Shown: one piece after another, positions 33,440 through 44,351 of the stretch
How positions within the stretch are numbered: position 1 is the stretch's first letter
Layout of the letters: every line of letters begins with the position of its first letter
Assembly (NCBI GenBank): GCA_030544215.1
Contig: JARZZO010000013.1
Span: 22,930,729-22,994,728, forward strand
Length of the DNA stretch: 64,000 nt
From: Zantedeschia hybrid cultivar
Lineage: Eukaryota > Streptophyta > Magnoliopsida > Alismatales > Araceae
Direction of reading: 5' to 3'
Program-made: the position numbers and the translations under genes
Notes under the pieces: model-generated
Told to the model about the DNA's origin: nothing
What the model saw: only the letters and a program-made list of their open reading frames with translations
Databases searched by the model: none

Positions 33440-34483
33440 CTACTGACCACTTGGCCCCCGACTTGTCTTATTCTTCTGGGGACAATTCCTAGCAAGATGT
33501 CCCCTCCTGCCACAGCCAAAACAGCTACCAGTGACCAATGGACACGCCCGGTTGCCGTGATACCTACCACAATGGGGACAATAATCTGCCGCATCATGCC
33601 TCTTTCCCTGCTGTCTGCTAACCATAGTCTGCATCTGTGTGGCCGAACCGTCCTCATCCTCATCACGTGACGTCTCTTGGGACCCGAACTCGAAGGAACT
33701 CAAACCGTCTGACGAAAGGGCCGTTGATTTGCTCTTGCATTGCTGCTTCCCTCGTGCCGATCGCTCCAACTCTCTCGCCATCTGTTGGAATTGAGTCTCC
33801 ACCGCTGCCGCGCATCGAACTGCTGACGCCAGATCTCTACAACACTGAGGTGCCACCATTGTCCTCAGATCATACCGAAGTCCATTTACAAATCTCTCTG
33901 TTCTATATCTCTCATGCTCAGATAAGTGTGGAACGAACCTTCCAAGAGCCACAAACTTCGTGTGATAATCTAGGACTGACACTTCATTCTGCACCAATTC
34001 CATAAACTCTCTTTCCTCGGTCTCCTGGACGAGCCTTGGAAAGTACTGTCCACTGAACTCTCTCACAAACACCTCCCAAGGGATCTCTCTCAAGGATCTA
34101 TCTGAAAACATCCTTGTCTTGATGGTGACCCACCACTCGTATGCATTATCTTTCAACAAATAGGTTGCCAACAAGGTCTTGTCGTTCTTAGCACATTCAA
34201 GAACATCAAACGCCTTCTCCACTTCCTTAATCCAACGAGCTGCCTCGTCTGGAACTGGTCGGCCTGTGAAAGAAGGGGTCTCCAACCTCAAAAACTGCTC
34301 CAATATCGTGAACTGGCTACCTCGGGAATTGGATCCCTCACTACCGTCTCCATGTTGGTATCTACCCAACGCTCCAATCACAGTCTCCACGAAACGATCC
34401 ACATTATGCCCTTCTGCCCCTGAACTACCATCGTCTGATCTCGTACCACGAGCCATCGAAGCTCTCTTCCTCGGCGCCATCAC
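33440..34483 (-). CDS. Tek-B gag (open, 347 aa)
   Basis: An uninterrupted chromovirus Gag of 347 residues. The N-terminal part is basic (MMAPRKRASMARGTR). The capsid core spans about residues 70-215, with RWIKEVEKAFDVLECAKNDK, YEWWVTIKTRMF, FSGQYFPRLVQETEEREFME and VNGLRYDLRTMV. A Ser-rich linker and the CCHC knuckle CFGCGRRGHLARNC near residue 325 follow. It ends NKTSRGPSGQ with no protease fused in frame, unlike a full chromovirus polyprotein. Two adjacent Met codons start it, and the second aligns with the Tek-A start. The frame could still make Gag that packages RNA with enzymes from a relative. Expression is not known. Confidence 0.88.
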   Translation of the reverse strand: MMAPRKRASMARGTRSDDGSSGAEGHNVDRFVETVIGALGRYQHGDGSEGSNSRGSQFTILEQFLRLETPSFTGRPVPDEAARWIKEVEKAFDVLECAKNDKTLLATYLLKDNAYEWWVTIKTRMFSDRSLREIPWEVFVREFSGQYFPRLVQETEEREFMELVQNEVSVLDYHTKFVALGRFVPHLSEHERYRTERFVNGLRYDLRTMVAPQCCRDLASAVRCAAAVETQFQQMARELERSARGKQQCKSKSTALSSDGLSSFEFGSQETSRDEDEDGSATQMQTMVSRQQGKRHDAADYCPHCGRYHGNRACPLVTGSCFGCGRRGHLARNCPQKNKTSRGPSGQ

Positions 34484-34618
34484 TACCTCACGAACGCAAA
34501 AATCAATACAAATACGTCAAAGCCTATCACTCTACCTCAGCAGCCATCGCCTGTACAGACTTGCACTTATTGTGGGACTACGATATCTAACCCAGTTTAC
34601 CGCATACTCGACTAGACT

Positions 34619-34632
34619 GAGCTCTGATACCA
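34619..34632 (-). other. Primer binding site of Tek-B
   Basis: On the minus strand TGGTATCAGAGCTC is two bases inside the right LTR edge. It has the same site and spacing as in Tek-A. Confidence 0.87.
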
Positions 34633-36429
34633 ATTGTAACGAACCGCCATCCTATGACTGGAGACCCGGTCACTAAATGGATGCCGGCCCATTAACTAAA
34701 GGTTCACATCCGGATCTTATACACACATCTGGAGGAGTAAGCGTTAAACAAGATTAAATATAGCATTCACGCGGACTACAAGGAGGTACAGTGCGCAGGG
34801 AGTAAAGTAACAATGTCCGTAAAGTCCAACAATAATTACATGTCCAACAAATTAATTAAGTACAGGCAGAAATAGGGTACAACGACATCGGGGCATACCC
34901 CGGGAACTGAGATAGCTGCTGGTCCGCACACCAAGGAGAACACCACGAGCCGCCACACGCCACACAGTCTACACCTGAAAACGCAAGGAGTGAGCCACAC
35001 CAGAATTGGGCTCAATAGGGATCATCCGATCCCTCACCTCCCACACACACACCCACAAGTGCAGTAACAAAGATGCAGGTAATTAAAGCAAGTAAATCTG
35101 TGACACACTACTCCTACATCTCGACATGAACCATGTGCAATAGAAGTGTAACATGCATATTTCTAGAATCATTCCATCAAGGAGCCAATAACTCGCATCT
35201 CGGCTTAGCACTGACCGAAGGTGTCTCGGCTTAGCACTGACCGAAGGTGTCTCGGCCACACAACCGAGAGTAGGAGACACCGGCCACAGCCGAAGGTAGG
35301 AATCATCGATCACAACCGAAGGTAGGAAACACCGACCCGCTGAGACCAAACAGTAACCCCTCGTATAGCATGCTAGCTACTCCGGCCCAACTGGCTCAGG
35401 TGGTTACTCCTTCCCTCAGTATGAGTGACTCTCCGAATGTACCACTCCGACACCGGTACTAGCTGACCCCTAGGTTCACCAGGTGACCCTCTCTCACTAG
35501 GCGTCACCCCGCCCACGCCCCCACCGGCGCTGTGCTCACGCCCCCACCAGCACAGGGTGATAAAGCGCTACAATGTCACTCCAGGTCCACAGTAACACAA
35601 GACACCAAAACCCGGCACAGTACGATCCGGTCACGTGAAAAGCCCACGATCGCACGACACACCACGCGGTGCCATCCGGTCATGAAGAATCCATCATTGT
35701 CGAGTGCACCAAAACATGCATTAACCAACTATCTAGCAGTATGAACACGTTTTACTGGCATGAATTAGTGAGGTTCTGTCTCGAATCGCGTCGCCCAAGG
35801 CCGACGCCATTCAAGCTCCATGTACAGGTTCATGTAAAACAGTTCAGAATCAGGTTTATGTAAAACAGTCTTCGGGCCGAAGGGGTCTCGGCCAGGCAAT
35901 TTCTGTCTAAAAAGGCGTCGTGATGGCCCGACGCCCTTCAAAAAGGCGTCGTCCATGCACGTCGTCCTTCAACCCGCCCGAAGGGGTCTCGGTCCGAAGG
36001 GGTCTCGGCCCGCTATTCGAAGACAGCTAACGCCCAGGAACCAGGATCTGCCATGGGCCCGAGGGCTCCCTTTCAACCCATAAAACCCCAAAGTTACTCA
36101 AAAACAAAGGAGAAAGAGGGGCAATACAATCCATAGGAAAATCACCTTCATAGCAAATCCCCAAATCATCAAAAGAACACCTAAACATGCTCATTCTACC
36201 CCCCCAAAACCAAGGATCCATAACATGCTTAAACAGGGAGAAACATGGCAAAACCAGGGATCCATAACATGCTTAAACGGGGAGAAACATGGTTTAAACA
36301 CGATGCTGTGGGAACAGTCACCCTACCGGACACTTGAACGCCTCCGAGCTTCAAGCCGTCCACCCGACTCGTCCCACGCCGCCGCCGGTACCGCCGTGGT
36401 CGTCCTTGCTCCACCGTGACGTCGGCCGC

Positions 36430-38918
36430 TGTAAGGATCGAGACCTTCGGATCCGGTTTTCGGGGTCGGACCCTGTAGTTCTGGCTACGTGACGTAGACT
36501 GGATCTATCGCGACCGGATTCCGAAGCTGGGACCCTAAGTTTGGATCCGAGGCTGTGTCGGATCGGTGACGAGGCCCGACGGGGATCCGGATGGCGACGG
36601 AGGCGAAGCCGAAGGCCCGAGGCCGAGGGTGGCTCGGTCGGGCGTTAGCTTGTCTTCGGAAGCAGGGCCGAGACCCCTTCGGGCGGTGCGAAACCGGATT
36701 TCCTTCGGACCGAGAGGCAGCCGGCGCTCGGCGTCGAGACCAGTGGGAGATGTCTGAGGTCGTCGGCCGAGACCGACTCGGGTAGACCGGCGACTCGAGG
36801 GTGCCACATGGGCTGGGTTTGGGCCGCGTAGTGTACGGCCATGTCGAGTCGTCTGACTAGCACCCACGTGGGACGACGACCTCTTGACAGCGGCGCGGGC
36901 TGTGTCAGGGTACGGCCCCGATGTGTCGGCTGGACGGTGGCCTCGATCCACGCGCTCGGCCCGTCTCGAGATAAACCCCCGCGAGCCCTCCTCCTTTCCT
37001 CATTTTTCTCCTTCTCTCTTTCTCTCCTTCCCCTCCAGCGATCTCAGCGGCGATTCCTCCTCCTCCCTCTTTTCCTCCCACCATTACACCTCTCCCTCCA
37101 CTCCATCCTCTACCTAGCTCCTACCACTGCCACCTCCATCTCCACTGCGGCGTTCTACTCTCCGGACGGCGGCCGACGTCACGGTGGAGCAAGGACGACC
37201 ACGGCGGTACCGGCGGCGGCGTGGGGCAAGTCGGGTGGACGGCTTGAAGCTCGGAGGCGTTCAAGTGTCCGGTAGGGTGACGGTTCCCATAGCATCGCGT
37301 TTTAACCAGGTTTTCCTCGTTTAAGCATGTTATGGATCCCTGGTTTTGGGGGGGGGTGTAGAATGAGCATGTTTAGGTATTCTTTTGATGATTTGGGGGA
37401 TTTGCTATGAAGGTGATTTTCCTATGGATTGTATTGCCCCTCTTTCTCCTCTGTTTTTAAGTAACTTTGGGGTTTTATGGGTTGAAAAGGGAGCCCTCGG
37501 GCCCATGGTAGATTCTGGTTCCTGGGCGTTGGTTCGTCTTCGGATAGCGGGGCCGAAACCCCTTCAGACCGAGGACCCTTCGGGCGGGTTGAAAGACGTG
37601 CATGGACGACGCCTTTTTGAAGGGCGTCGAGCCATCACGTCTTTGACAGAAATCGTCTGGCCGAAACCCCTTCTGTCCGAGGACTGTTTTACATAAACCT
37701 GATTCTGAACAGAACCTCACTAATTCATGCCAGTAAAACGTGTTCATACTGCTAGATAGCTGGTTAATGCATGTTTTGGTGCACTCGACAATGATGGATT
37801 CTTCATGACCGGATGGCACTGCGTGGGGTGTCGTGCGATCGCGGGCTTCTCGCGTGACCGGATCGTACCGTGCCGGGTTTGGTGTTTTGTGTTACTGTGG
37901 ACCTGGAGTGACATTGTAGCGCTTTATCACCCTGTGCTGGTGGGGGCGTGAGCACAGCGCCGGTGGGGGCGTGGGCGGGGTGATGCCTAGTGAGAAAGGG
38001 TCACCTGGTGAACCCCGGGGTCAGCTAGTACCGGTGTCGGAGTGGTACATTCGGAGAGTCACTCATGCTGAGGGAAGGAGTAACCACCTGAGCCAGTTGG
38101 GCCGGAGTAGCTAGCATGCTATCCGAGGGGTTACTGTTTGGTCTCAGCGGGTCGGTGTTTCCTACCTTCGGCTGTGGTTGGTGTTTCCTACCTTCGGTGG
38201 TGATCGATGTTTCCTACCTTCGGCTGTGGTTGGTGTTTCCTACCTTCGGTGGTGATCGATGTTTCCTACCTTCGGCTGTGGCCGGTGTTTCCTACTCTCG
38301 GTTGTGTGGCCGAGACACCTTCGGTCAGTGTAGCAGAGACACCTTCGGTTAATGCTAAGCCGAGACGTGAGTTGTTGGCCCTTGATAGAATGATTCTAGA
38401 ATTATGCATGCTACAATCCGAATGCACATGGTTCATATCTAGATGTAGGAGTAGTGTACTTACTTCTGTGTTCGTTACTTTACCGTTAGCCGTACCTTGC
38501 ACTTGTGGGTGTGTGCGTGGGCAGTGGGGATCGAAGGATCCCTACTGAGTCTTGTCTTGAGACTCACCCCTGCGGTTTTCAGGTGAGGACTCCCAGCAGA
38601 CTTAGAGCGGCGTGTGCGGCCGCGTGTTGAGCGCCTTCAGCGGTTGTTCCGGGGTATGCCCCGATGTAGTTGTTATTTATTTCTAGCATGTATGTTTAAT
38701 TATTTCTTTTCAGTTGGAGTATGTAATTATTTGCTGTATCGAGTCGCATTGTAATAATTTTAATTCCTGCACTTTCATTTCATTCAATGCGATGTGAATG
38801 TTTAGCTTAGTTTATTATTTATTTCCTAGACTTACTAGATCCTGGTTTGGTTCCAAATTAATGATTCGGTACCCATTTAGTAATCGGATCCCCGATTATA
38901 GGGTGGCGGGTCGTTACA
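36430..38918 (+). mobile_element. Solo LTR, Tekay-like family, in the Tek-B LTR, opposite orientation
   Basis: A 2,489-bp LTR from TGTAAGGATCGAGACC to GGGTCGTTACA, flanked by GCCGC at 36425-36429 and 38919-38923. It is the same subfamily as Tek-B (CCGAAGG modules) but in the opposite direction. Much of it therefore forms a long inverted repeat with the Tek-B LTR around it. It is the innermost and latest layer of the nest. It carries six copies of a 26-bp repeat. Confidence 0.93.
38158..38313 (+). repeat. 26-bp tandem repeat, six copies
   Basis: TTTCCTACCTTCGG starts at 38158, 38184, 38210, 38236, 38262 and, slightly changed, 38288. Units alternate between GCTGTGG and TGGTGATCGATG endings. 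Tek-B LTRs have only two to three copies at the matching place (about 29665-29750). Confidence 0.9.
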
Positions 38919-39677
38919 GCCGCCGTCCGGAGAGTAGAACGCCGCAGTGGAGATGGAGGTGGTAGGGGTAGGAGCTAGGTAGAGGAAGGAGTGGAGGGAG
39001 AGGTGAAATGGTGGGAGGAAAAGAGGGAGGCGGAGGAATCGCCGCTGAGATCGCCGGAGGGGAAGGAGAGAAAGAAGGAGAAAAATGAGGGAAGAAAGGA
39101 GGGCTCGCGGGGGTTAACCAGGCTGAAATGCGTCGATCGAGGCAGACGCGGTCCAGTCGACATGACGTCTGTCAGGTGATGTGACGGCCGCATTGACGAA
39201 TTCTGAAACGCGCCGACCGAGGCACGCCGTTCAGCCGACACGTTAGGGCCGCACTCTGGCACGACAGGGCCGTACGCTACGCGGCCCAAAGCCAGCCCAC
39301 GCGGCACCCTCGAGTCGCCGATCATCCCGAGTCGGTCTCGGCCACCGACCTCGGACTTCTCCCACTGGTCTCGACGCCGAGCGCCGGCTGCCTCTCGGTC
39401 CGAAGGAAATCCGGTTTCGCACCGCCCGAAGGGGTCTCGGCCCTGCTCCGAAGACAAGCCAACGCCCGACCGAGCCACCCTCGGCCTCGGGCCTTCGGCT
39501 TCGCCTCCGTCGCCATCCGGATCCCCGTCGGGCCTCTTCACCGATCCGACCCAGCCTCGGATCCAAACTTCGGGTTCCAGCTTTGGAATCTGGTCGTGAT
39601 AGATCCAGTCTACATCACGTAGCCAGAACTACAGGGTCCGACCCCGAAAACCGGATCCGAAGGTCTCAATCCTTACA

Positions 39678-42596
39678 GAATCAACATCCTGGGTATTAGA
39701 TACTAGATGTGTTTCTCATATCTGCAATAACTTGAAGGTGTTAACAAGTAAGAGAAGATTGAACTGCGGAGACGTGGATCTGAGGCTCGGGAATGGAGCA
39801 AAAGTTGCTACGTTAGCTGTGGGGACAACAAGACTTCAGATGCCGTCAGGAGACTCCTTGGAACTGATAGATTGTTATTATGTTCCAACCATTATTAGGA
39901 ATATCATATCTATTTCATGTTTAGATAGACAAGGATATTCTATGAAGCTAGATAATAAAGGTTGTTCAATTTATCAAGGAGACAAATTGTTTGCTTCCGG
40001 ATATTTATTGAATGGATTATATTTACTTGATATTTCATATGATGTTTGTCTGGTAAATAATTCTCTTGAACGCTTAGATAAGGATGTGAATAAATCGTAC
40101 ATATGGCATTGTAGGCTAGGTCATATAAATGAGAACAGGATCATAAGGTTGCGAAAGAATGGATATCTTGATCCATTTGATTATGAATCATTTGCAACCA
40201 GTGAAGCTTGTCTCATGGGAAAGATGACCAAAGCTCCATTCTCAGGACATGGAGAAAGAGCTAAGGACTTATTGGAACTAATACATAGTGATGTATGTGG
40301 TCCAATGTCCACTCATGCTATGGGTGGTTACTCATACTTTGTTTCATTTACAGATGATTTCTCAAGATATGGCTACATATATTTGATGAAATATAAGTCA
40401 GAAGTCTTTGAGAAATTTAAAGAGTTTAAAAACGAAGTTGAGAACCAGACTGGAAAGAGTATTAAAACTCTTCGATCAGATCGAGGGGGTGAATACTTAA
40501 GTACAGAATTCACAAAATATCTTGAGGATAATGGTATTTTGTCTCAGTGGACTCCTCCCTATACACCTCAGTTAAATGGTGTATCGGAAAGGAGAAATCG
40601 TACTCTATTAGATATGGTACGATCAATGATGAGTAATGCTAACCTTCCAACCTCTTTATGGGGATATGCACTATTGACTGCTGCATATCTGTTGAACAAA
40701 GTTCCGAGTAAGTCAGTACCTTCCACTCCATATAAGATATGGAAAGGAAAGAAACCAGACTTTAAGCATGTTAGAGCCTGGGGTTGTCCTGGTCAAAAGA
40801 CATGATCCAGACAAACTGGATTCTAGGACAGAGAAATGTAGATTTGTGGGATCTCCAAAAGAGAGTTTTGGATATTACTTCTATCAGCCCAGCGATCAAA
40901 GGGTGTTTGTCGCAAAAAGAGCTGTCTTCTTAGAGAATGAATATCTTTCAAAAGAAGACAGTGGGAGTAAGATAGAACTGGAAGAAATTCTAGACTCACA
41001 AATCAACACTAGTTCATCTACTGAACCATTGACTCAAGAACTTGTTCAAGATGATACACAAAAGGTTCGCAGATCAGGTAGAGTGCCTAAGCAGCCTGAA
41101 AGATATGTTGGACATATCGATGAAGGCAAACCAAAAGTGCACTTAAATGAGGATGATGATCCTCAAACCTACCTAGAAGCCATAAATAGTCATGAATCAG
41201 AAAAATGGCAAGAGGCAATGGATTCTGAAATTCAGTCCATGTATGCCAACCAAGTTTGGAACTTGGTTGATCTGCGAGAAGGTATGGTACCTATTGGCAG
41301 TAAATGGATCTTTAAAAGAAAGATCGGGGCAGATGGACAAATTGATACATACAAGGCAAGGCTTGTAGCAAAAAGATATCGTCAAAGGCAAGGTGTTGAC
41401 TATGACGAAACATTTTCTCCAGTTGCCATGATTAAGTCAATCAGAATACTTCTTGCTATCGCTGCATTCTATGATTATGAAATATGGCAAATGGATGTGA
41501 AAACAGCATTCCTTAACGGGAACCTTCAAGAAGAGGTTTATATGATACAACCTGAAGGGTTCACTTCCAAAAAGCATTCAAGCAAGGTATGCAAGCTGCA
41601 AAGATCCATCTATGGATTAAAGCAGGCATCCCGAACTTGGAACTTAAGATTTGATGAAGCAATCAAATCTTATGACTTCATTAAGAATGAAGATGAACCT
41701 TGTGTATACAAAAAGGTTAGTGGGAGCGCAGTTATCTTTTTGGTACTTTACGTTGATGACATTCTACTCATTGGGAATGATGTAGGAATGTTGTCATCAG
41801 TAAAGGCTTGGTTATCCAAAAACTTCTCCATGAAAGATTTGGGAGAAGCATCTTATATTCTGGGAATAAGGATCTATAGAGATAGGTCCAAAAGGATGCT
41901 TGGCTTGTCCCAATCTATGTACATAGATACCATAGTCAAAAGGTTTGGCATGGAAAATTCTAAGAGAGGCCTCGTTCCTATGAGGCATGGAATTTATCTC
42001 TCTAAAGAAATGTCTCCCAAGACACCTGAAGAGAGAGCATACATGGATAGAGTTCCTTATGCCTCGGCAATAGGATCTATCATGTATGCAATGCTAGGCT
42101 TGATGTGGCACATCCATTAAGTGTCACTAGTAGATATCAGGCTGATCCAGGTGAGGAACACTGGAAGGCGGTGAAATGTATCCTTAGATACTTGAGAAGG
42201 ACTAAGGATCTATTTCTTGTTTATGGAGGAAACGACTTGGAACTTCGAGGATTTACTGACTCGAGTTTCCAGTCGGATATGGATGACAGCAAATCCATGT
42301 CTGGATTTGTGTTCATGTTAAATGGAGGTGCAGTAAGTTGGAAGAGTTCCAAACAGGAAACAACTGCAGATTCGACGACCGAAGCAGAATATATTGCTGC
42401 AGCTGAAGCGGCCAAGGAGGCGGTTTGGATGAAGAAGTTCATCTCGGCACTTGGAGTAGTTCTAAGCATTTCAGATCCTGTTCCATTATTGTGTGACAAC
42501 AATGGGGCAATAGCTCAAGCGAAGGAGCCAAGATCACATCAGAAGTCAAAGCACATTCTGAGACGATTTCATCTGATTCGTGAGATCATCGCCTGA
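39678..42596 (+). pseudogene. Cop2 pol: protease, integrase, reverse transcriptase, RNase H (broken)
   Basis: Continues gag after Tek-B. Protease begins TSWVLDTRCVSHIC, with the active-site DTG changed to DTR. Integrase has WHCRLGHINENRI, then SEACLMGK with one zinc-binding Cys lost. The core keeps HSDVCGPMS, FTDDFSRYGY, LRSDRGGEY and VSERRNRTL. A deletion of about 5 bases at 40790-40800 shifts the frame after WGCP. Reverse transcriptase (about 41170-42090) has YKARLVAK, WQMDVKTAFLNG and the catalytic YVDDILLIGN at 41749-41778. A second deletion of about 7 bases near 42090 precedes RNase H, which keeps ADSTTEAEYIAAAEA and LLCDNNGAIAQ. The frame ends near 42596. Order integrase before polymerase is diagnostic of Ty1/copia. 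Confidence 0.92.
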
Positions 42597-42741
42597 GGAG
42601 ATATAGTAGTTGAGAAAGTCTCATCTGAAGATAATGTAGCAGATCCAAGACTAAGCCATTGTCTCAAAACAATTTAGAACGTCATCTTAAGTCTATGGGA
42701 CTTAGACACATGGGTGATTGGCTATAGTCCAAGTGGGAGAA
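42597..42741 (+). other. Cop2 3' end of the internal region and polypurine tract
   Basis: Decayed RNase H tail codons (VEKVSSEDNVADP) reach about 42715. CCAAGTGGGAGAA at 42729-42741, the plus-strand primer site, lies directly before the 3' LTR. Confidence 0.82.
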
Positions 42742-44328
42742 TGTTAGAATTGGATGGCCTCAAAGCCAATCATTGTACATTCTAGTTCAGATTATTAATA
42801 AAGGCAATTATTTCTTCATTTAATAGTTCTCGCAAACGACTATCGTAATGAAGGTCCATAGACAAATGTATGGGATATTGAATCATGATGAGATCATGAT
42901 AGTGAGATCAATATCCTAAGGCAATTGTCTTAAATAGTTCTCGATCGTAGGATATTTGAGATGGACATTAAATATCCGATAAGATCGACACAAGTTATGT
43001 CTGCTCATATGATGAGGGTGAATGATCTCACATTCACTCGTGTGGTGACACTAAGACAAACAAGTGGGTGCTCATTAGAGAATGAGTTCACTGAACAGAC
43101 CCAAAAAAGAATTCCTGGATGGTAATTATACCTATTAGTCAACCAGGGAATTCTATCGTTGCAGTAGCACAGTTGGTCCTTTGACCTGAGTCACCAATGA
43201 TACCTTGTTTGTGGACCATTGTATCTTGATTCTCTGACTCGTGGACTTTAACCATTAAGTCCACCATAATCGGTCTTTCAGATACAGTGGAAAGCTTGCG
43301 AAGGTAATTGAGTGAACAACAAGGGATCACTCACTCTTGGTATAAGACTGGAGAGAGAATGTCCCACGGATGTGTACACAGAAATCCTTGGCCATGGTCA
43401 AATGAAAGAGATGTCTTTCTAGATATTAACTGTGTACTAGAATCCATCTGGATAATGCGATAGAGGGTTTGACTATAAAACCATACCCTTGCGTTATCGG
43501 GACATTGCATGAGTGAAGGATTAGATCTGTGCGGTATCTGCAGACGGAAAGGTTCAATTGAAGGGAACAGTATCCCTTATATCTTCTGGGATCATGAGGT
43601 AGTGTTTGGTGTTGTTCATGATCAGAAGGCCAAGTGAATTAATCATCGGATGATAATTTACTTGTTTATTAAATTAATCATTTAACATATGATGTTTAAA
43701 TGTTAATTAATAAATATTAAACTCAAGAAACAGTTCTAAGTTTAATGGGCCTGCAACCGGACTGATATATGGGCCTAGAGGGTCACACACATAAGAGTTC
43801 TCGTCAGACGGTGAGAGATGTTAAATTTCATGCTTATCTGGTTTTTTGTGAAAAGCTGCAGGATAAACATGAAGATTTAATGGAGAATCATCTAAGGCCA
43901 AACTCTTGGATAATCATGAGGATTAACTCTTGTGCTTATCCTTATTTCTATATAAGGAGGGCCAAGGGGGAGTGGTAAAAAGTTGGTTGGACGAATTTTT
44001 ACTCCCCAGATTCTCTCTCTCCTCTCTCTCTCTCCTTCTCTCTCTCTTGGAGTGGATCTATCTCTCTCCGCGCATGGTGGATTTGAGATCTGGTCGGAGC
44101 ACTCAAGTCGAGGAGGAAATCGCGTCTGCTGCGGGAACTCTTGTGGATACCTCTAGAGATCGTGCGCGTGCGCGATTACCGAATCGGCATCATCCACGGG
44201 AGATTCGAAACCCCGCAAAGGTGAAGAACTGTTCTTCCCGCCTAGATTTTAATGTCCGTTTTACGACCCCAGCAACCGATACAATGGAATCATTTTTATT
44301 TCCGCTGCGTACATGGCGATTCCTTACA
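42742..44328 (+). repeat. Cop2 3' LTR
   Basis: A 1,587-bp LTR from TGTTAGAATTGGATGG to GCGATTCCTTACA, followed by GGGAA. It keeps the site that Tek-A occupies in the 5' LTR unbroken (CAAATGAAAGAG at 43398). TATA box CTATATAAG at 43949-43957. Its copy of the CCCTGGCCAGGG palindrome has decayed to CCTTGGCCATGG. Confidence 0.94.
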
Positions 44329-44333
44329 GGGAA

Positions 44334-44351
44334 CTCTTTCCACCACGACAT
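44334..44351 (-). pseudogene. 18-base piece of Cop1 RNase H between Cop2 and Og1
   Basis: CTCTTTCCACCACGACAT joins the Cop1 sequence on the far side of Cop2 (17092) to that beyond Og1 (54212). On the minus strand it codes part of DVVVER. It contains the left GACAT duplication of Og1. Confidence 0.85.

Larger units (their letters stand above)
29041..39677 (-). mobile_element. Tek-B: Tekay-like chromovirus with most of pol deleted, minus strand
   Basis: An element flanked by GAATC at 29036-29040 and 39678-39682. The LTRs are 29041-31586 (2,546 bp) and 34635-36429 plus 38919-39677 (the right one interrupted by a solo LTR). The 3.05-kb internal region holds an intact gag frame (33440-34483) followed by pieces of reverse transcriptase/RNase H, integrase and the chromodomain region. 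Protease and most of the polymerase are missing. It is therefore a deletion derivative, one step less reduced than Tek-A. Confidence 0.92.
34635..39677 (-). repeat. Tek-B 5' LTR, split by a solo LTR
   Basis: The LTR parts are 34635-36429 and 38919-39677. After removing one GCCGC copy they total about 2,549 bp, against 2,546 bp for the other LTR. The left LTR shows the uninterrupted order GTCGGCCGCCGTCCGG. Confidence 0.93.
17093..44328 (+). mobile_element. Cop2: Ty1/copia element on the plus strand, inserted in Cop1
   Basis: A copia element flanked by GGGAA at 17088-17092 and 44329-44333. The 5' LTR (17093-25799) is interrupted by Tek-A. A primer site at 25801, a 2.35-kb leader, gag (28169-29040), the Tek-B insertion, protease-integrase-polymerase-RNase H (39678-42596) and the purine tract follow. 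The 3' LTR is 42742-44328. Without insertions the element is about 9.5 kb. The two LTRs look nearly identical by eye, so it is younger than Cop1. Stops in gag, two small pol deletions and a changed protease site make it non-functional. Confidence 0.94.
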
